Shown here one piece after another: positions 55,062 to 64,000 of a stretch of 64,000 bases of DNA. Under the pieces are notes generated by a model. The model did not search any database, had not been told where the DNA came from, and worked only from the letters and a program-made list of their open reading frames with translations. Made by a program: the position numbers and the translations under genes. Every line of letters begins with the position of its first letter. The stretch's first letter is position 1. This DNA comes from Oscillospiraceae bacterium (GTDB taxonomy: Bacteria; Bacillota; Clostridia; Oscillospirales; QAMX01): the NCBI GenBank assembly GCA_015067825.1, contig SVLQ01000001.1, positions 200,485 through 264,484 on the forward strand, written 5' to 3'.

Positions 55062-57485
55062 ATGGATTTCACAGCTGAAAAGAATCAGATCAAAAAAGCC
55101 TTTGCCGAAAAGCTGAAGCGCCAGTTCGGCAAGAGCATTGAAAGCGCTACCACGCTGCAGCGCTATAAAGCGGTCGCGATGACCGTACGCGACGAGATCA
55201 TGGAAAGCTGGCTCTCGTCGGTCAACCGTGTCAACACCGAAAAGAAAAAGGTCGTTTTCTACCTGTCGCTTGAGTTTCTCACCGGCAAGTTTTTGGGTGC
55301 GAACCTGACCGCACTCGGAAAATACGACCTTTACCGCAACGCGCTCGCCGAGCTGAACATCGACCTTGCAGAGTTGGAAGAAGCCGAGCGTGAGCCGGGC
55401 CTCGGCAACGGCGGTCTGGGACGTCTGGCGGCCTGCTTCATGGATTCGCTCGCCGCCCTCGGCCTCCCCGCAGTCGGCTGCGGCATCCGCTACGATCTCG
55501 GCCTATTCCGACAGCGCATCGTCGAAGGTGAACAGGTCGAACTGCCCGACCGCTGGCTGTTCGACGGCAATGAATGGGAAGTCGCACGTCCGGAAGAAGC
55601 GGTTGAGATCTGCTTCAACGGCACGGTGCGTGAATACACCGACGAAACCGGCAGACTTTGCTTTGCTCTCGACAACCCCAACCGCGTGATCGCCGTCCCC
55701 TACGATATCCCGGTCTGCGGTTATAAAAACGATTTCTGCAACACGCTGCGTATCTGGAGCGCCAGCTCGCCCGAGATCATCGATATGCGCTCGTTTTCCG
55801 AGGGCGATTACGTCAAGGCGAGCGAGGAACGCGAGCTTGCCGAGACGATCTCCCGCATCCTCTACCCCAACGACAGCCACAACGCCGGCAAGAGCCTGCG
55901 CCTGCGCCAGCAGTATTTTTTCACCTCCGCCACGCTGCAGTTCCTGCTCAAACGCCACAAGGCACAGGGATTGCCGATCGAACGCCTCGCCGATTACGTC
56001 GCCGTGCAGATCAACGACACGCACCCGTCGATCGCGATCGCCGAACTGATGCGCCTGCTCGTCGACGGTGAACGCATGGCATGGGAAGATGCCGAACGCA
56101 TCTGCTCGGAGGTTTTCTCCTACACCAACCACACCATCATGAGCGAAGCGCTGGAAGCCTGGCCGTGCTATCTGATGGAAAATCTGCTGCCGCGCATCTA
56201 CATGATCATCTGTGAGCTCGACCGCCGCGCCAGGCTGAGAAACGCCGCAAAAGCCGGCTACGACGTCGCCGAACGCACCGCCATTATCAACTACGGTTCC
56301 GTGCGTATGGCCAATCTCTGCATGAATATCTGCCGCAAGGTCAACGGCGTTTCCGGCCTGCACAGTGAGATCCTGCAGCAGAGCCTCTTCTCCGACTTCC
56401 ACAAGATGGATCCCTCGCAGATCATCTCCGTGACCAACGGCGTCACGCCGCGCCGCTGGCTCTTGCAGGCCAACCCCGCCCTCAGCGCTTTCATCACCGA
56501 GATGCTCGGCAGCGATGAATGGGCGCGCGATCTCTCGCGTCTTTCCGAGCTGGAAGCCCACGCCGACGACAAAGCCTTCGGCGAAAAGCTGGCGGCGATC
56601 AAGCGCGGAAATAAGCTGCGGCTGATCGAATGGATCAACAAAACGCAAAACGTCGCGCTCGACCCCGATTCGATCTTCGACGTGCAGATCAAGCGTCTGC
56701 ACGAGTATAAGCGCCAGCTCTTGAACGTCCTGCACATCCTCTATCTCTACTTCGAGATCAAAGAAAACGGCGTGACCTATGCCGCACCGCGCACCTTCCT
56801 CTTCGGTGCCAAGGCATCGCCCGGCTATACCCGCGCCAAGCAGATCATTTCCCTGATCAACGCAGTCGCCGACCTCGTCAACAACGACCCGGATATCAAG
56901 GGGCTTTTGAAGGTCGTCTTCGTGGAAAACTACAACGTTACCGCGTCCTCGCTGCTGATCCCGGCAGCCGACGTCAGCGAGCAGATCTCGATGGCCGGCA
57001 AAGAGGCCTCGGGCACGGGCAACATGAAGTTCATGATGAACGGTGCTCTTACGGTCGGTACGCTCGACGGCGCAAACGTCGAGATGTACGATCTTTTGGG
57101 CGACGATAACCTTTTCCTCTTTGGTCTGCGCACCGAACAGGTCAACAACGCGTTCCGCTACGGCCGTACGCCACCGGAAAAGATCTGCACCGACAACGCC
57201 ACGCTTGGCCGCGTGATCGCTTCACTCGCCGACGGTACGCTGCCGTCCAACGTCGCCTCTCTGCGCGATTACCTCCTCAACGGCGACGGCGGCGTGGCTG
57301 ATCCGTACCTCTGCCTTACGGACTTTGCCGACTACTCAGCAGCACACGAACGCGTACTCGCCAAGTACCTCACGCAGGACGAGTGGCGCGCATCTTCCGC
57401 CCGCAACATCGCCCGTTCCGGTTTCTTCTCCTCCGACCGCTCGATCGCGGAATACAACGAAAAGGTCTGGCACCTCGGTCTATGA
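55062..57485 (+). CDS. glgP: Glycogen phosphorylase
   Basis: GlgP (807 residues, GT35) releases glucose-1-phosphate from glycogen ends. YLSLEFLTGKFLG near residue 68, NGGLGRLAACFMDS, QINDTHPSIAIAELMR, and the PLP lysine K656 in GTGNMKFMMNG are diagnostic, followed by TLDGANVEM. AAGGAAAGGAAAC precedes the ATG. Its stop overlaps the next gene's start (ATGA), so breakdown and debranching are coupled. Confidence 0.97.
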   Translation: MDFTAEKNQIKKAFAEKLKRQFGKSIESATTLQRYKAVAMTVRDEIMESWLSSVNRVNTEKKKVVFYLSLEFLTGKFLGANLTALGKYDLYRNALAELNIDLAELEEAEREPGLGNGGLGRLAACFMDSLAALGLPAVGCGIRYDLGLFRQRIVEGEQVELPDRWLFDGNEWEVARPEEAVEICFNGTVREYTDETGRLCFALDNPNRVIAVPYDIPVCGYKNDFCNTLRIWSASSPEIIDMRSFSEGDYVKASEERELAETISRILYPNDSHNAGKSLRLRQQYFFTSATLQFLLKRHKAQGLPIERLADYVAVQINDTHPSIAIAELMRLLVDGERMAWEDAERICSEVFSYTNHTIMSEALEAWPCYLMENLLPRIYMIICELDRRARLRNAAKAGYDVAERTAIINYGSVRMANLCMNICRKVNGVSGLHSEILQQSLFSDFHKMDPSQIISVTNGVTPRRWLLQANPALSAFITEMLGSDEWARDLSRLSELEAHADDKAFGEKLAAIKRGNKLRLIEWINKTQNVALDPDSIFDVQIKRLHEYKRQLLNVLHILYLYFEIKENGVTYAAPRTFLFGAKASPGYTRAKQIISLINAVADLVNNDPDIKGLLKVVFVENYNVTASSLLIPAADVSEQISMAGKEASGTGNMKFMMNGALTVGTLDGANVEMYDLLGDDNLFLFGLRTEQVNNAFRYGRTPPEKICTDNATLGRVIASLADGTLPSNVASLRDYLLNGDGGVADPYLCLTDFADYSAAHERVLAKYLTQDEWRASSARNIARSGFFSSDRSIAEYNEKVWHLGL

Positions 57486-59371
57486 TCACTCCCACTCCCC
57501 GGACGCAATTCCGTCGTCCGGAAAACGCTCTGGCATATCATAACATCGCATCCGGCGTCTACCGGATGCCGTTCGGCGCGATCCGTTGCGGCGAAAAGGT
57601 GGTTCTGCGCGTATTTGCGGCGGAGCCGCTGGCAGCATCCCGTGTTTATCTGCGAATTTGGGCAGATGATGCGGAATGCTTTTTCCCAATGCACAAATGC
57701 GGAATGCTTTGGGAATGCGCCTACACCGCACCGGCCGCACCGCAGATCGTCTGGTACCGATTCGAGATTCATACGCCGTCCGGCATCATCTATTGCCAGC
57801 CCGGCAAAAGTGCGCTGAGCGGAACGGATTCGAAAAACCGCAACGATTACCAAAGCTTTCAGCTCACGGTATACGATCCGGCGTTCTCTGTGCCAGACTG
57901 GGCCGCGGACGGCATCATGTACCAGATCTTCCCCGACCGATTCTACCGTAGCCGCGAAACCGCTATCGGCCCGCACACGCACCGTCTGCACCAAAACTGG
58001 GACGAACAGATGGATTATCTGCCCGACCCGGTCAAGGGCTATTACGCCGCCGACGATTTCTTCGGCGGGAATCTCAAGGGGATCGAAGAAAAGCTCCCCT
58101 ATCTTGCAGAGCTCGGCGTCACGGTACTCTACCTGAACCCGATCTTCCGCGCGTATTCCAACCACCGCTACGACACCGGCAGCTACGAGGAGATCGATCC
58201 GCTGCTCGGCTCGGAATCCGACCTTCGCTCACTTTGCTCGCATGCGGCCGAGTTCGGGATCCGCGTGATCTGCGACGGTGTTTTCTCGCACACCGGTTCC
58301 GACAGCTTATATTTCAACCGTGAAGGCACTTACTCGACCTGCGGTGCGTACAACTCTCCGGAATCGCCGTACGCTTCGTGGTATCGATTCCAGCGTTTTC
58401 CGGATGAATACGACTGTTGGTGGGACGTTTGGTCGCTGCCGGAAGTGGAGGAGACCGATCCTTCGTATCTCGACTACATCACCGGCGAAAGCGGCATCGT
58501 GCAAAAATGGCTGAAGGCCGGCATCTCCGGTTGGCGTCTTGACGTCGCCGACGAACTGCCCGACGAATTTCTCGACCGTCTGCGCAGCCGCGTGAAGACG
58601 ACCGATCCCAACGCTCTCGTCCTCGGCGAGGTTTGGGAGGATGCATCCAACAAAGTCAGTTATAATGCGCTGCGTCGTTTTCTCTTGGGCGGTCAGCTCG
58701 ATTCCGTGATGAACTATCCGCTGCGAAAAATGGTTATCGGGCTCCTTTCCGGCAAAACCAACGCCAAAGCCTTCGCTACAGAACTCACCGAACTCGCATC
58801 CAACTATCCGCCGCAGGTGTTTTTTGCGTGTATGAATTTTCTTTCCACGCACGACGTCTGCCGTATCACCACCACGTTCGGCAAGCCCTACGACGTCGCT
58901 GACGTTCCCCGCGCCCGGCAAGCCGATATCCGGCTGAGTAAGGATGAACGGACTCGGGCAATCGCCATGCACAAAGCCGCATCTCTGCTGGTCTATTCGC
59001 TGCCCGGAATGCCCTGCATCTACTACGGTGACGAAGCCGCCGTCGAAGGCGGTACCGATCCCTTCAACCGCGCACCATTCCCATGGGATCGCCGCGACGA
59101 GCAAAGCTTAGCGCTGACCGAATGGTACCGGGATCTCGGTGCTTTGCGCCGCCGCTATCCGGCGTTGAGGAGCGGAACGATGCAGGTTTGGGAAGAAAAC
59201 GGTCTGTTATGTATCCGGCGAGAATCCGACGGTGTCAGGTTGCTGACGATCGTGAATCCTACCGACGCGGAACTGCCGCTGCCTGTTCCGGTTGCTTCGC
59301 CGATCCTCTGCTCGGCAAATTCAAACGAGGGGTGCATCGCCGCCAAAAGCAGCATGATCGTACTTTGCTAA
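57482..59371 (+). CDS. GH13 alpha-glucan hydrolase (neopullulanase/cyclomaltodextrinase-like)
   Basis: The 629-residue protein has an N-terminal CBM34-like domain (about 1-130) followed by a GH13 barrel with IMYQIFPDRFYRS. The triad is D354 in WRLDVADELP, E383 in LGEVWED and D458 in STHDVCR. This arrangement is found in neopullulanases and cyclomaltodextrinases that cut alpha-1,4 and alpha-1,6 links in small glucans. Being last in the glycogen operon, it probably trims limit dextrins left by GlgP. No signal peptide. The start overlaps the glgP stop. Confidence 0.9.
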   Translation: MITPTPRTQFRRPENALAYHNIASGVYRMPFGAIRCGEKVVLRVFAAEPLAASRVYLRIWADDAECFFPMHKCGMLWECAYTAPAAPQIVWYRFEIHTPSGIIYCQPGKSALSGTDSKNRNDYQSFQLTVYDPAFSVPDWAADGIMYQIFPDRFYRSRETAIGPHTHRLHQNWDEQMDYLPDPVKGYYAADDFFGGNLKGIEEKLPYLAELGVTVLYLNPIFRAYSNHRYDTGSYEEIDPLLGSESDLRSLCSHAAEFGIRVICDGVFSHTGSDSLYFNREGTYSTCGAYNSPESPYASWYRFQRFPDEYDCWWDVWSLPEVEETDPSYLDYITGESGIVQKWLKAGISGWRLDVADELPDEFLDRLRSRVKTTDPNALVLGEVWEDASNKVSYNALRRFLLGGQLDSVMNYPLRKMVIGLLSGKTNAKAFATELTELASNYPPQVFFACMNFLSTHDVCRITTTFGKPYDVADVPRARQADIRLSKDERTRAIAMHKAASLLVYSLPGMPCIYYGDEAAVEGGTDPFNRAPFPWDRRDEQSLALTEWYRDLGALRRRYPALRSGTMQVWEENGLLCIRRESDGVRLLTIVNPTDAELPLPVPVASPILCSANSNEGCIAAKSSMIVLC

Positions 59372-59413
59372 AAAAAGATCGTTGACCGCAAGTCGGTCAA
59401 CGATCTTTTTTGA
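59371..59413. terminator. Bidirectional terminator of the glycogen operon and nadE
   Basis: An 18-bp stem AAAAAAGATCGTTGACCG (59371-59388) pairs with 59394-59411, with T runs on both strands. Confidence 0.93.
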
Positions 59414-59423
59414 TTTTCGGAAC

Positions 59424-61325
59424 TTATTCGAGGGTTTCCAGCTCGGCCATCCAAAGCTTTGAGGATGCATCGCTCGGCATATGCCAGTCGCCACGCGGCG
59501 ACAGAGAGACCGAGCCGACTTTGGGGCCGTCGGGCAGGCAGGAACGCTTGAATTGCTGGATAAAGAAGCGGCGATAGAAATTTTTCAGCCAGTAAAGCAG
59601 CACCTTGCGGTCAAACTCTCCGGCAAAGACCGTTTCCGCCAGCCGCAGCACCTTACGCGGCGAATAATTCCGGCGGATGCAGTAGAAGAGATAGAAATCG
59701 TGCAGCAAATACGGCCCGACCAGTTCCTCGGTTTTTTGGGCAATATCGCCCGCATCGCTCGCCGGCAGCAATTCCGGGCTGACGGGGGTGGCGAGAATAT
59801 CGCGCAACACCGCGGCAAGTGCCGGATCGGCAGCCATATCGGCTTCGTGCGCAACGAGATAACGCACCAATGTTTTCGGCACGGCAGCATTGACACCGTA
59901 CATCGACATATGATCGCCGTTGTAGGTCGCCCAACCAAGCGCCAGTTCACTCAGGTCGCCCGTACCGACGACCAGACCGTTTTCGGCATTGGCAATATCC
60001 ATCAGCACCTGCGTGCGTTCACGCGCCTGCGCATTTTCGAAAACGACGTTATGGTTTTGCGGGTCATGGCCGATGTCCGCAAAATGTTGGGTGACGGCAT
60101 CGCCGATCCGGATCGTTTTGGTCGTCACGCCGAGCAGTTCGCACATCGTTAGAGCATTATTTTTCGTGCGGGCGGTCGTACCAAAGCACGGCATGGTGAT
60201 CGCCGTGATCTCACTCATCGGGCGGCCGAGAAGCTTCATCGCGCGCACGGCGACCAGAAGCGCCAGACACGAATCCAAACCGCCGGAGATGCCGATGACA
60301 AGGCTCTTGGCCCAGGCGTGTTTGGTGCGGCGTGCAAGGCCGTGTGCTTGGATCGCAAGGATCTCCTCGCAGCGGCGGACGCGTTCGTCGGCGGCGGGAA
60401 TAAACGGTTCGCGGGCAAATTCGCGGGAGATCTTGGTTTCCCGCAAAGGCAGATCAAACGAAATCGTTTCAAATCCGCCCGGAACAGAGACACACGAGGT
60501 CAGACTGCGGCGCTCCGTCAGCAGGTACTCGACGTCGATCTCGGTGACGGTAACCCCTGAACCAAACGGTTTACTTTCGGCAAGGATCACGCCATTTTCC
60601 GCAATCAAAGTATGAGAGGCAAAGACCATATCGGTCGTCGATTCACCTGGATTGGCATCGGCCAAAAGATACGCGCACGCGAGCTTGGCCGATTGGCTCT
60701 TGACGAGCAAACGGCGGTATTCCGCCTGACCAACGGTCTCCGCGGTCGCAGCAAGATTGCAGATCACGGTGGCACCTGCCTGTGCCGCGGCCGTGGAAGG
60801 CGGAATCGGCGACCAAAGATCCGCAGACAGTTCGGCGGCCAAAATCAGCCCCGGAACATTGCGGCAGGCAAACAGCAGACCCGTACCAAACGGGACGGAA
60901 CAGCCCATCAGTTCAATCCGCGAATTCTCTGTCGGCGCCGCAGCAAACACACGCGTTTCCCAAGGTGCGGTCAGTTCACGCTTGGGTACGACGCCTAAAA
61001 TCACACCGTCAAAAATAGCAACGGCACAGCTGTAAAGCTTTTGTGCGTACAGAATCGGCGCACCAACAAAGACCAGCAGTTCTTTTCCGCGTGTTGCTTC
61101 GGCAATCTTCGCCAGTGCATCCAACGCACCATTGATCAGCGTCGGCTGATAGAAAAGATCGCCGCAGGTAGAACCGGTCACACAAAGTTCGGGGAACGTC
61201 AGGACAGAAACACCCTCTGTGTGCGCTTTTTCGATTGTTTGAATGAGCTCTTCCGCATTGGTGCGGCAGTCGGCAAGCTGAATCGCCGGAGAAGCGGTGG
61301 CTACCCGGATCAGACCGTCGTGCAT
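59424..61325 (-). CDS. nadE: NAD synthetase (glutamine-dependent architecture, glutaminase nucleophile lost)
   Basis: NadE (633 residues) converts nicotinate adenine dinucleotide to NAD. The C-terminal synthetase domain is intact: VIGISGGLDSCLAL (ATP loop) and VVGTGDLSELALGW. The N-terminal nitrilase-like glutaminase keeps E46 (FPELCVTG) and K115 (VVPKRE), but the nucleophile position, normally in an ICEDLW motif, reads LSADLW: Cys is S167 (codon TCT) and the next Glu is A168. The enzyme may therefore use free ammonia only. AGAGGG precedes the ATG at 61325; in-frame codons upstream overlap the promoter. Confidence 0.93.
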   Translation of the reverse strand: MHDGLIRVATASPAIQLADCRTNAEELIQTIEKAHTEGVSVLTFPELCVTGSTCGDLFYQPTLINGALDALAKIAEATRGKELLVFVGAPILYAQKLYSCAVAIFDGVILGVVPKRELTAPWETRVFAAAPTENSRIELMGCSVPFGTGLLFACRNVPGLILAAELSADLWSPIPPSTAAAQAGATVICNLAATAETVGQAEYRRLLVKSQSAKLACAYLLADANPGESTTDMVFASHTLIAENGVILAESKPFGSGVTVTEIDVEYLLTERRSLTSCVSVPGGFETISFDLPLRETKISREFAREPFIPAADERVRRCEEILAIQAHGLARRTKHAWAKSLVIGISGGLDSCLALLVAVRAMKLLGRPMSEITAITMPCFGTTARTKNNALTMCELLGVTTKTIRIGDAVTQHFADIGHDPQNHNVVFENAQARERTQVLMDIANAENGLVVGTGDLSELALGWATYNGDHMSMYGVNAAVPKTLVRYLVAHEADMAADPALAAVLRDILATPVSPELLPASDAGDIAQKTEELVGPYLLHDFYLFYCIRRNYSPRKVLRLAETVFAGEFDRKVLLYWLKNFYRRFFIQQFKRSCLPDGPKVGSVSLSPRGDWHMPSDASSKLWMAELETLE

Positions 61326-61359
61326 ACAAGATCCCTCTTTTGCCTGTAATATCGCTGTT

Positions 61360-61388
61360 ATTATAGCACAAATCCATCCTATTGACAA
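61360..61388 (-). promoter_or_regulatory. Promoter of nadE
   Basis: Minus-strand TTGTCA (61383-61388) and TATAAT (61360-61365), 17-base spacer. Confidence 0.8.
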
Positions 61389-61438
61389 GTGCACCGTTCC
61401 GCCCAAACCCGCATAGTATGAGCCAAAGGAGGGGTTCG

Positions 61439-61780
61439 ATGCTTCTGCATATTACAGAACTGATTGTCTGCTTTTTTCTCGCACTCTTTTTGGTAACAGG
61501 AATTGTTTCCCTCACATTGCTGACATTCTATTGCAAATACCAACGCCATTGCCGGTCTCTGATTATTCTGACAACCGACGATACCGACGCAGAGTTCAGA
61601 ATTCGGGCTTGTTTGCGTGCGGATCGCCTGCTCGGGCGAACACTGCCGCCGATTTTGGTCGATACGGGAATATGTGAGGAGAGCAAAGAAATTGTACGTC
61701 GAGCCGCACTTCGATATGATCTGCCCGTGATCGTGTGCCAGCAGAGCGATGATCGAAACAGGAATCCAAAAAATATATAA
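61439..61780 (+). CDS. Small single-pass membrane protein of unknown function
   Basis: The 113-residue protein has one hydrophobic segment (about 5-33, LIVCFFLALFLVTGIVSLTLL) and then a soluble, mixed alpha/beta domain with SLIILTTDDTDAEFRIRAC and ILVDTGI pieces. The alternation of hydrophobic strands and helices suggests a small Rossmann-like fold facing the cytoplasm. No family was recognised. AAAGGAGGGG precedes the ATG at 61439. It stands alone between nadE (divergent) and the aminotransferase; no clear sigma-A promoter was found. Confidence 0.6.
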   Translation: MLLHITELIVCFFLALFLVTGIVSLTLLTFYCKYQRHCRSLIILTTDDTDAEFRIRACLRADRLLGRTLPPILVDTGICEESKEIVRRAALRYDLPVIVCQQSDDRNRNPKNI

Positions 61781-61841
61781 ATCAATAGCAAAATAACGGA
61801 AATTCGCACCTGAAATAAGCAAATAATTTCCACAAACGGCC

Positions 61842-61870
61842 TTGCGATTTTTGCTGTTTTGTGATAGAAT
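61842..61870 (+). promoter_or_regulatory. Promoter of the aminotransferase gene
   Basis: TTGCGA (61842-61847) and TAGAAT (61865-61870), 17-base spacer. The leader to 61969 has a T8 tract at about 61912 but no convincing terminator stem. Confidence 0.72.
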
Positions 61871-61969
61871 ATAACAGATAAACAAGAATCATCAGATCCT
61901 CTGTCTGTCGTTTTTTTTAGCGGCGGCACACAGGGGCTTTGTAAGGTTGCGAAAGATGAGGTTTTTTCT

Positions 61970-63181
61970 ATGATATATCAGTTTGCCGACCGTATTGGTA
62001 CGCTTGCGCCATCTGCAATTCGTGAGATCCTGAAGGTCACGCAGAATCCGAACGTGATCTCCTTTGCCGCCGGCAATCCGGCTGCCGAATCGTTCCCGGC
62101 CAAGGAAATGGCCGAGATCTCTGCCGACCTGCTCGCCAATAAATACGCGTCCGCTCTGCAGTACGGTATTTCCGAAGGATATGTTCCCCTGCGTGCCCAG
62201 CTCACTGAACGTCTTCGCACCAAGCACGCGACCGGCACCGAAAACGACGATTTGCTGATTGTCTCCGGCGGTCAGCAGGGCATCGAAATGACGGCAAAGA
62301 TCCTCTGTAACGCGGGCGATACCGTTGTTTGCGAAGCGCCGAGCTTTGTCGGCGCGCTGAATGCGTTCCGCTCCTACGGCCTGAAGCTCAAGGGGATTCC
62401 CGTCTGCGAAGACGGCATTGACACAGAAGCTTTGGAAGAGTATTTGAAACAGGACAACCGCGTCCGCCTACTCTACGTCATTCCGACTTTCCAGAACCCC
62501 ACCGGCATTACCACAAGCCTTGCCAAGCGCAAACGTTTGATTGAGCTCGCCGAGCAGTACGATTTCCTGATTCTTGAAGACAGCCCGTACTTTGAACTCC
62601 GCTATTCCGGCAAGGTTGTGCCGACGATCAAGAGTTTAGATACGACCGGCCGCGTTATTTTCGTCGGTTCGTTCTCGAAGATCATTGCCCCGGGGATCCG
62701 CGTCGGCTACGTTATCGCCGACAAGCAGATCATCTCCAAGCTCACGGTTGCCAAACAGGTCAGCGACGTTCATACCAACCTCTTCTTCCAGATGGTCATC
62801 TCCGAATACATGAACCGCTATGATCTCGATGCACACATCGAAAAGATCCGCGCATTCTACGTAGTCAAACGCGACGCGATGCTCGCTGCCGCCAAAAAGT
62901 ATCTGCCCGCCGAAGTCACCTGCGGCAAGCCCGACGGCGGCCTCTTTATCTGGTGCACGATGCCCAACGGCGCCAACACGATGGATTTCTGCGGCATGGC
63001 CTCCAAACGCATGGTCGCAGCAGTTCCCGGCGCATCGTTTGCTGCGGATGAAAGCGAAATCTCTCCCTCCTTCCGTCTGAACTTCTCACTGCCGACGGAA
63101 GAACAGATCAACAAAGGTATGCAGATCCTCGGCGAAGCTGCCGCGGATTATCTGGCCGAACTCAAGAAAGCAGGGAAATAA
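61970..63181 (+). CDS. PLP-dependent class I/II aminotransferase (2-aminoadipate/aromatic type)
   Basis: The 403-residue protein begins near SAIREIL and FAAGNPAAESFP, the typical start of LysN/MocR-core aminotransferases. LQYGISEGYVPLR, SGGQQGIEM, YVIPTFQNPTG and the PLP lysine in GSFSKIIAPGIRVGY are conserved. Likely substrates are branched-chain, aromatic or aminoadipate amino acids with 2-oxoglutarate. It precedes trpS by two bases, so the two are co-transcribed. The ribosome site is modest (GATGAGG). Confidence 0.92.
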   Translation: MIYQFADRIGTLAPSAIREILKVTQNPNVISFAAGNPAAESFPAKEMAEISADLLANKYASALQYGISEGYVPLRAQLTERLRTKHATGTENDDLLIVSGGQQGIEMTAKILCNAGDTVVCEAPSFVGALNAFRSYGLKLKGIPVCEDGIDTEALEEYLKQDNRVRLLYVIPTFQNPTGITTSLAKRKRLIELAEQYDFLILEDSPYFELRYSGKVVPTIKSLDTTGRVIFVGSFSKIIAPGIRVGYVIADKQIISKLTVAKQVSDVHTNLFFQMVISEYMNRYDLDAHIEKIRAFYVVKRDAMLAAAKKYLPAEVTCGKPDGGLFIWCTMPNGANTMDFCGMASKRMVAAVPGASFAADESEISPSFRLNFSLPTEEQINKGMQILGEAAADYLAELKKAGK

Positions 63182-63183
63182 GT

Positions 63184-64000
63184 ATGGAAAACACCGAAAA
63201 GAAACTGATCCAATTCAGCGGCATCAAGCCCACCGGCGCTTTGACGCTCGGCTCTTACCTTGGCGCGATCAAAAACTGGAAATCGATGGTGGAAGAATAC
63301 GAATCGATCTTCTGCGTTGTCGATATGCACTCGATCACGATCCGTCTCAACCCCGCCGAACTCCGCAGCAACGCAATCGAACAGCTCGCTTACTACATTG
63401 CCGCCGGCCTTGACCCGGAAAAGTGCACACTTTTTATCCAGAGCCATGTTGCCGCTCACGCGGAACTTGCCTGGGTTCTGAATTGCTACACCATGTTCGG
63501 CGAGCTCTCGCGCATGACGCAGTTCAAAGACAAGTCGGCCAAGCACGCCGACAACATCAACGCCGGTCTCTTCACCTATCCGGTGCTGATGGCTGCCGAT
63601 ATTCTCCTCTACAACACCGATATCGTCCCTGTCGGCGAAGACCAGAAACAGCATGTGGAAATCTGCCGCGACATCGCCACACGCTTCAACAACATCTACG
63701 GTGAAGTCTTTAAGTTGCCCACGCCGGTTCTGCCCAAGGTCGGTGCGCGCATCATGAGCTTGTCCGAACCTGACAAAAAGATGTCGAAGTCCGATGACGA
63801 AACCGGCTGCATCATTCTGAAGGATTCCGACGATGTGATCATGCGCAAGTTCAAACGCGCCGTCACCGACAGCGATATGTGCGTGCGCTATGACCCGGTG
63901 GAAAAGAAAGGTATTGCCAACCTGATGTCGATCTATTCGTCGTTCAGCGGCAAGAGCTTTGACGAAATTACCCGCGAATTCGAAGGTCAGGGCTACGGCA
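63184..64000 (+). CDS. trpS: Tryptophanyl-tRNA synthetase, cut by window edge
   Basis: The 272 visible residues of TrpRS (full length about 330) charge tRNA-Trp. FSGIKPTGALTLGSYLGAIKNW is the class I nucleotide-binding start, VVDMHSIT and PVGEDQKQHVE form the tryptophan and ATP pocket, and KKMSKSDDE is the KMSKS loop. The frame is open to the window edge. Its start lies two bases after the aminotransferase stop. Confidence 0.97.
   Translation, partial: MENTEKKLIQFSGIKPTGALTLGSYLGAIKNWKSMVEEYESIFCVVDMHSITIRLNPAELRSNAIEQLAYYIAAGLDPEKCTLFIQSHVAAHAELAWVLNCYTMFGELSRMTQFKDKSAKHADNINAGLFTYPVLMAADILLYNTDIVPVGEDQKQHVEICRDIATRFNNIYGEVFKLPTPVLPKVGARIMSLSEPDKKMSKSDDETGCIILKDSDDVIMRKFKRAVTDSDMCVRYDPVEKKGIANLMSIYSSFSGKSFDEITREFEGQGYG

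Overview
The window reads as chromosomal DNA of a Gram-positive, anaerobic, carbohydrate-fermenting Firmicute, most likely a gut Clostridia of the Oscillospirales/Ruminococcaceae type. The evidence is the paired glgC/glgD glycogen operon, a DnaD/DnaI-type primosome pair, a long-form hibernation factor, tmcAL, ackA, many short operons with clear AGGAGG-type ribosome binding sites, and sigma-A promoters that mostly have a 17-bp spacer. Genus and species cannot be read from the sequence. No phage, insertion sequence or CRISPR array is visible. Coding density is high on both strands.

Layout, left to right. 1-11 kb: end of a Xer-type recombinase gene, a GH2 beta-galactosidase, rpsB-tsf with a structured leader and A-tract promoter, an ABC exporter under a perfect 27-bp palindromic operator, a GH36 alpha-galactosidase, and a divergent serine hydrolase. 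11-20 kb: tRNA-Ser(GGA), an SDR oxidoreductase, a manA/amidohydrolase/metal-exporter cluster, and a dnaD-dnaI-ybaK-mutY-MBL operon. 20-26 kb: a cysteine desulfurase with a DUF3343 partner, a TetM-like GTPase, an esterase/YgjV/ATPase operon, and tRNA-Arg(ACG). 26-31 kb: two tandem GH95 alpha-L-fucosidases. 31-36 kb: a HAD phosphatase, an ABC-F protein behind an attenuator leader, and a metal-responsive arsR/HMA/P-type ATPase operon. 36-41 kb: an S51-like peptidase, a YhcH/kinase/GH4 sugar cluster, and hpf. 41-49 kb: a cell-envelope and acyltransferase cluster, tmcAL and ackA in divergent orientation, a secreted alpha-toroid/SLH protein and a lipoprotein. 49-59 kb: the complete glycogen operon glgB-glgC-glgD-glgA-glgP plus a GH13 enzyme. 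59-64 kb: nadE, a small membrane protein, a PLP aminotransferase and the start of trpS.

The genes suggest a cell that trims galactosides and fucosylated glycans inside the cytoplasm (GH2, GH36, GH95 and GH4 all lack visible signal peptides). It would phosphorylate some sugars with a BadF-type kinase, store surplus as glycogen, and gain ATP through acetate kinase. Translation upkeep and protection are over-represented: ABC-F, TetM-like GTPase, HPF, YbaK, TmcAL, EF-Ts, S2 and TrpRS.

The most notable observations are: (1) a three-codon leader ORF followed by two conditional-terminator hairpins and a Shine-Dalgarno-sequestering hairpin upstream of the ABC-F gene; (2) a NAD synthetase whose glutaminase nucleophile Cys is replaced by Ser; (3) a DnaI-like helicase loader with an altered P-loop; (4) a TetM-like GTPase whose loop III tip is not TetM-like; and (5) the perfect 27-bp operator over the ABC-exporter promoter. 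No clearly new multi-gene system was found.
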